Shown here: piece by piece, positions 5,451 through 6,899 of the stretch | Position numbering within the stretch: the first letter of the stretch is position 1 | Layout of the letters: each line of letters opens with the position of its first letter | Origin: an uncultured Loktanella sp. | GTDB lineage: Bacteria; Pseudomonadota; Alphaproteobacteria; Rhodobacterales; Rhodobacteraceae | Reading direction: 5' to 3' | Assembly (NCBI GenBank): GCA_913061335.1 | Contig: CAJXTP010000160.1 | Span: 1-6,899 of the forward strand | DNA: 6,899 bases | Made by a program: the position numbers and the translations under genes | Notes under the pieces: model-generated | Seen by the model: only the letters and a program-made list of their open reading frames with translations | Database searches by the model: none | What the model was told of the DNA's origin: nothing

Positions 5451-6410
5451 TTATATTACCCCTGCGCGCAGGCAGTCGTGAATGTGCAAGATACCTTGCG
5501 CACGTGCATCGTCGCCGACCACGAATAGGCAGGTGATCTTACCTTCCATCACGCCAATTGCTTCGGCTGCGAGGGTGTCTGGCGCGACCGTGCTGGGGTT
5601 GCTTGTCATTACATGTCCGGCGGTCATATCCAAAAGGCCTGTCATATGGCGGCGCAAATCGCCGTCTGTGATAATACCTGTAAGGTAGCCATCGTCGTCC
5701 GTTACGCCAACCACGCCAAATCCTTTTTGGCTGATGATCAGCAGGGTATCGCTCATGGGGGTTGATGTTGTCACAAGCGGAATACTGTCGCCTGCGTGCA
5801 TCAGGTCGCGGACCTTCGCAAGCTTTGCACCGAGTTTTCCGCCTGGATGGAAGTCGCGGAAATTTTCGGGCGTGAACTGGCGGTGTTCCATCAGCGCAAT
5901 TGCCATCGCGTCGCCCAACGCCAATGTCATAGTCGTGGATGTGGTGGGCACAACGCCTGTCCCACATGCCTCGCCCAATTGTGGCAACAGAATAGCCACG
6001 TCGGATTGGGTGAGCAGGGTGCTGGTTTCGCGGCTGGCGACCCCGATCATTGGGATGTCAAATCGGCGGGTGTAGGCGACAAGATCCGCCAACTCAGGGG
6101 TCTCGCCAGAGTTGGACAGCACGATCACGACGTCACCGGGTGTCATCATGCCCAGATCACCGTGGGATGCCTCGGCGGGATGTACGAAATGCGCAGGCGT
6201 GCCTGTGCTGGCGAATGTCGCTGCGATTTTGCGGGCGATATGCCCTGACTTGCCCATACCGGACACGATGATCCGACCCTTTGCGGCCAACAACAATTCG
6301 ATTGCTGCGCCAAAGCTGGGCCCAAGGTGCGCGCCAAGCGTATTCAGTGCGCTTGCTTCGTCTGCGATCACCCGCTGTGCGGTGGCAAGGAATTTATCTT
6401 GATCTGTCAT
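5451..6410 (-). CDS. kdsD: Arabinose-5-phosphate isomerase (KpsF/GutQ/KdsD family)
   Basis: Cytoplasmic enzyme of 319 aa converting ribulose-5-phosphate to arabinose-5-phosphate, the first step of Kdo synthesis for the LPS inner core. The N-terminal SIS domain (about 30-185) holds GMGKSGHIARK (K54), AEASHGDLGM (H83), LSNSGETPE (E103), E147 in LGEACGTG and H188 in DFHPGGKLG. These correspond to the lysine, glutamates and histidines known to matter in E. coli KdsD. Two CBS repeats follow (about 203-258 and 268-319), ending the protein at the family's normal length. Its ATG overlaps the rnd stop in ATGA with no separate Shine-Dalgarno sequence, so it depends on rnd translation. kdsC, which follows kdsD in E. 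coli, is not here. kpsF is the name often given in this group, but the LPS neighbourhood favours the kdsD role. Confidence 0.95.
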   Translation of the reverse strand: MTDQDKFLATAQRVIADEASALNTLGAHLGPSFGAAIELLLAAKGRIIVSGMGKSGHIARKIAATFASTGTPAHFVHPAEASHGDLGMMTPGDVVIVLSNSGETPELADLVAYTRRFDIPMIGVASRETSTLLTQSDVAILLPQLGEACGTGVVPTTSTTMTLALGDAMAIALMEHRQFTPENFRDFHPGGKLGAKLAKVRDLMHAGDSIPLVTTSTPMSDTLLIISQKGFGVVGVTDDDGYLTGIITDGDLRRHMTGLLDMTAGHVMTSNPSTVAPDTLAAEAIGVMEGKITCLFVVGDDARAQGILHIHDCLRAGVI

Positions 6411-6861
6411 GAGTGTGCAAAGATATCCGTGTCTGGCCAGCCTTCAAGGTCAAGCTTGGCGCGCATTGGTAGGAAGTCGAAACAAGCTTGGGCGATTTCA
6501 GTGCGCCCTTCACGTCTTAACATAGCATCAAATGCTTTGCGCAGCTTGTGCAGATACAAAACGTCCGACGCTGCATAATCAAGCTGGGCTTTGGTAAGCT
6601 GCTTTGCGCCCCAGTCGCTTTGTTGTTGGTGCTTTGAAATGTCGATGCCGACCATCTCTTGGACCAGCGTGCGTAACCCATGCCGATCCGTGAAGGTCCG
6701 CACGAGGCGGGACGCAATTTTGGTGCAATAGACGGGCGTAGTTGTCGCCCCGAACGCGTTCATCATCGCAGCGATATCAAAGCGACCATAATGGAACAGT
6801 TTCAGCACATCGGGATTTTCGAGCATGGCAACCAAATTGGGGGCCTCGGTCTGTCCAATGG
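6407..6861 (-). CDS. rnd: Ribonuclease D, 3' part (cut by the contig end)
   Basis: C-terminal part of a 3'-5' exoribonuclease of the DEDDy family, which trims 3' ends of tRNA and other stable RNA precursors. About 151 codons are visible. They include the Exo II region FHYGRFDIAAM with its aspartate, TDRHGLRTLVQEMVGIDISKH, QSDWGAKQLTKAQ and the Exo III YAASDVLYL with the paired tyrosine and aspartate. The Exo I D-x-E motif lies upstream, beyond the contig. The protein stops about 45 residues after Exo III, so it has no HRDC domains. It is the short alphaproteobacterial form (about 200 aa when complete), unlike E. coli RNase D (375 aa). The frame is open to the adapter junction at 6861. A TTG at 6833-6835 is an internal leucine, not the start. 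The stop overlaps the kdsD ATG, which puts RNase D at the head of the visible operon. Confidence 0.93.
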
Positions 6862-6899
6862 CTGTCTCTTATACACATCTGACGCTGCCGACGAATAGA
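6862..6899 (-). other. Nextera mosaic end plus i5-side adapter and partial index (adapter, not genome)
   Basis: CTGTCTCTTATACACATCT (6862-6880) is the full reverse-complement Tn5 mosaic end. GACGCTGCCGACGA (6881-6894) is the rest of the Nextera i5-side (read 1) adapter. The last five bases, ATAGA (6895-6899), fall where the i5 index would be. This tail is library sequence, and it truncates rnd. Confidence 0.97.

Noticed and set aside
6833..6835. TTG as the start codon of RNase D
   Set aside because: The frame stays open upstream to the adapter junction, and a complete enzyme needs the Exo I motif before this point. The codon is an internal leucine.
6680..6898. Plus-strand open frame ending in LLYTSDAADE
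   Set aside because: It is antisense to rnd, and its end is translated Nextera adapter. The TSDAADE ending is a well-known contamination signature.

Overview
The window looks like a 6.9 kb contig from an alphaproteobacterium, most likely the Roseobacter group (Rhodobacteraceae). This rests on the gene order rnd - kpsF/kdsD - lptC - lptA - lptB - hpf - ptsN, the short RNase D, the HPF start (MRYQISGKQIDIG) and the tandem sulfotransferase. I judged these from memory of the families, not by a search. Both termini are sequencing adapter, not genome: positions 1-12 are the end of the Tn5/Nextera mosaic end, and 6862-6899 are a full mosaic end plus the i5-side adapter and apparently five index bases. 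The genomic part is therefore about 13-6861.

Layout. Plus strand, 13-2286: an unrecognised gene (279 aa visible, possibly lacking its N-terminus) is followed after 3 bp by a 475-aa NodH/Stf0-like sulfotransferase with a second sulfotransferase-like half. Minus strand, 2283-6861, read right to left: the 3' part of rnd (RNase D), kpsF/kdsD (arabinose-5-phosphate isomerase), lptC, lptA, lptB, a 236-bp intergenic region with promoter-like and palindromic elements, hpf (long form) and ptsN. The two blocks converge and share a TTAA in which both stop codons overlap.

How the genes fit together. KdsD makes arabinose-5-phosphate, the first committed step to Kdo, the inner-core sugar of LPS. LptC, LptA and LptB are parts of the bridge and motor that move finished LPS from the inner membrane to the outer membrane. 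The rnd-kpsF-lptC-lptA-lptB genes are packed with ATGA overlaps or gaps of 3-5 bp, so they are very probably one transcript with translational coupling. hpf and ptsN form a second, stress/regulatory unit: ribosome hibernation and the EIIA-Ntr phosphocarrier. Compared with the E. coli locus, kdsC, rpoN and rapZ are missing. The plus-strand pair could modify a surface glycan or other acceptor by sulfation, but its substrate cannot be read from the sequence.

Most of the window is ordinary conserved core genome. The points worth a second look are the adapter ends, the bimodular sulfotransferase with its unrecognised partner, the shared-stop convergent junction, and the palindromes in front of hpf. 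I found no tRNA, rRNA, CRISPR array, insertion sequence or new defence-like system.
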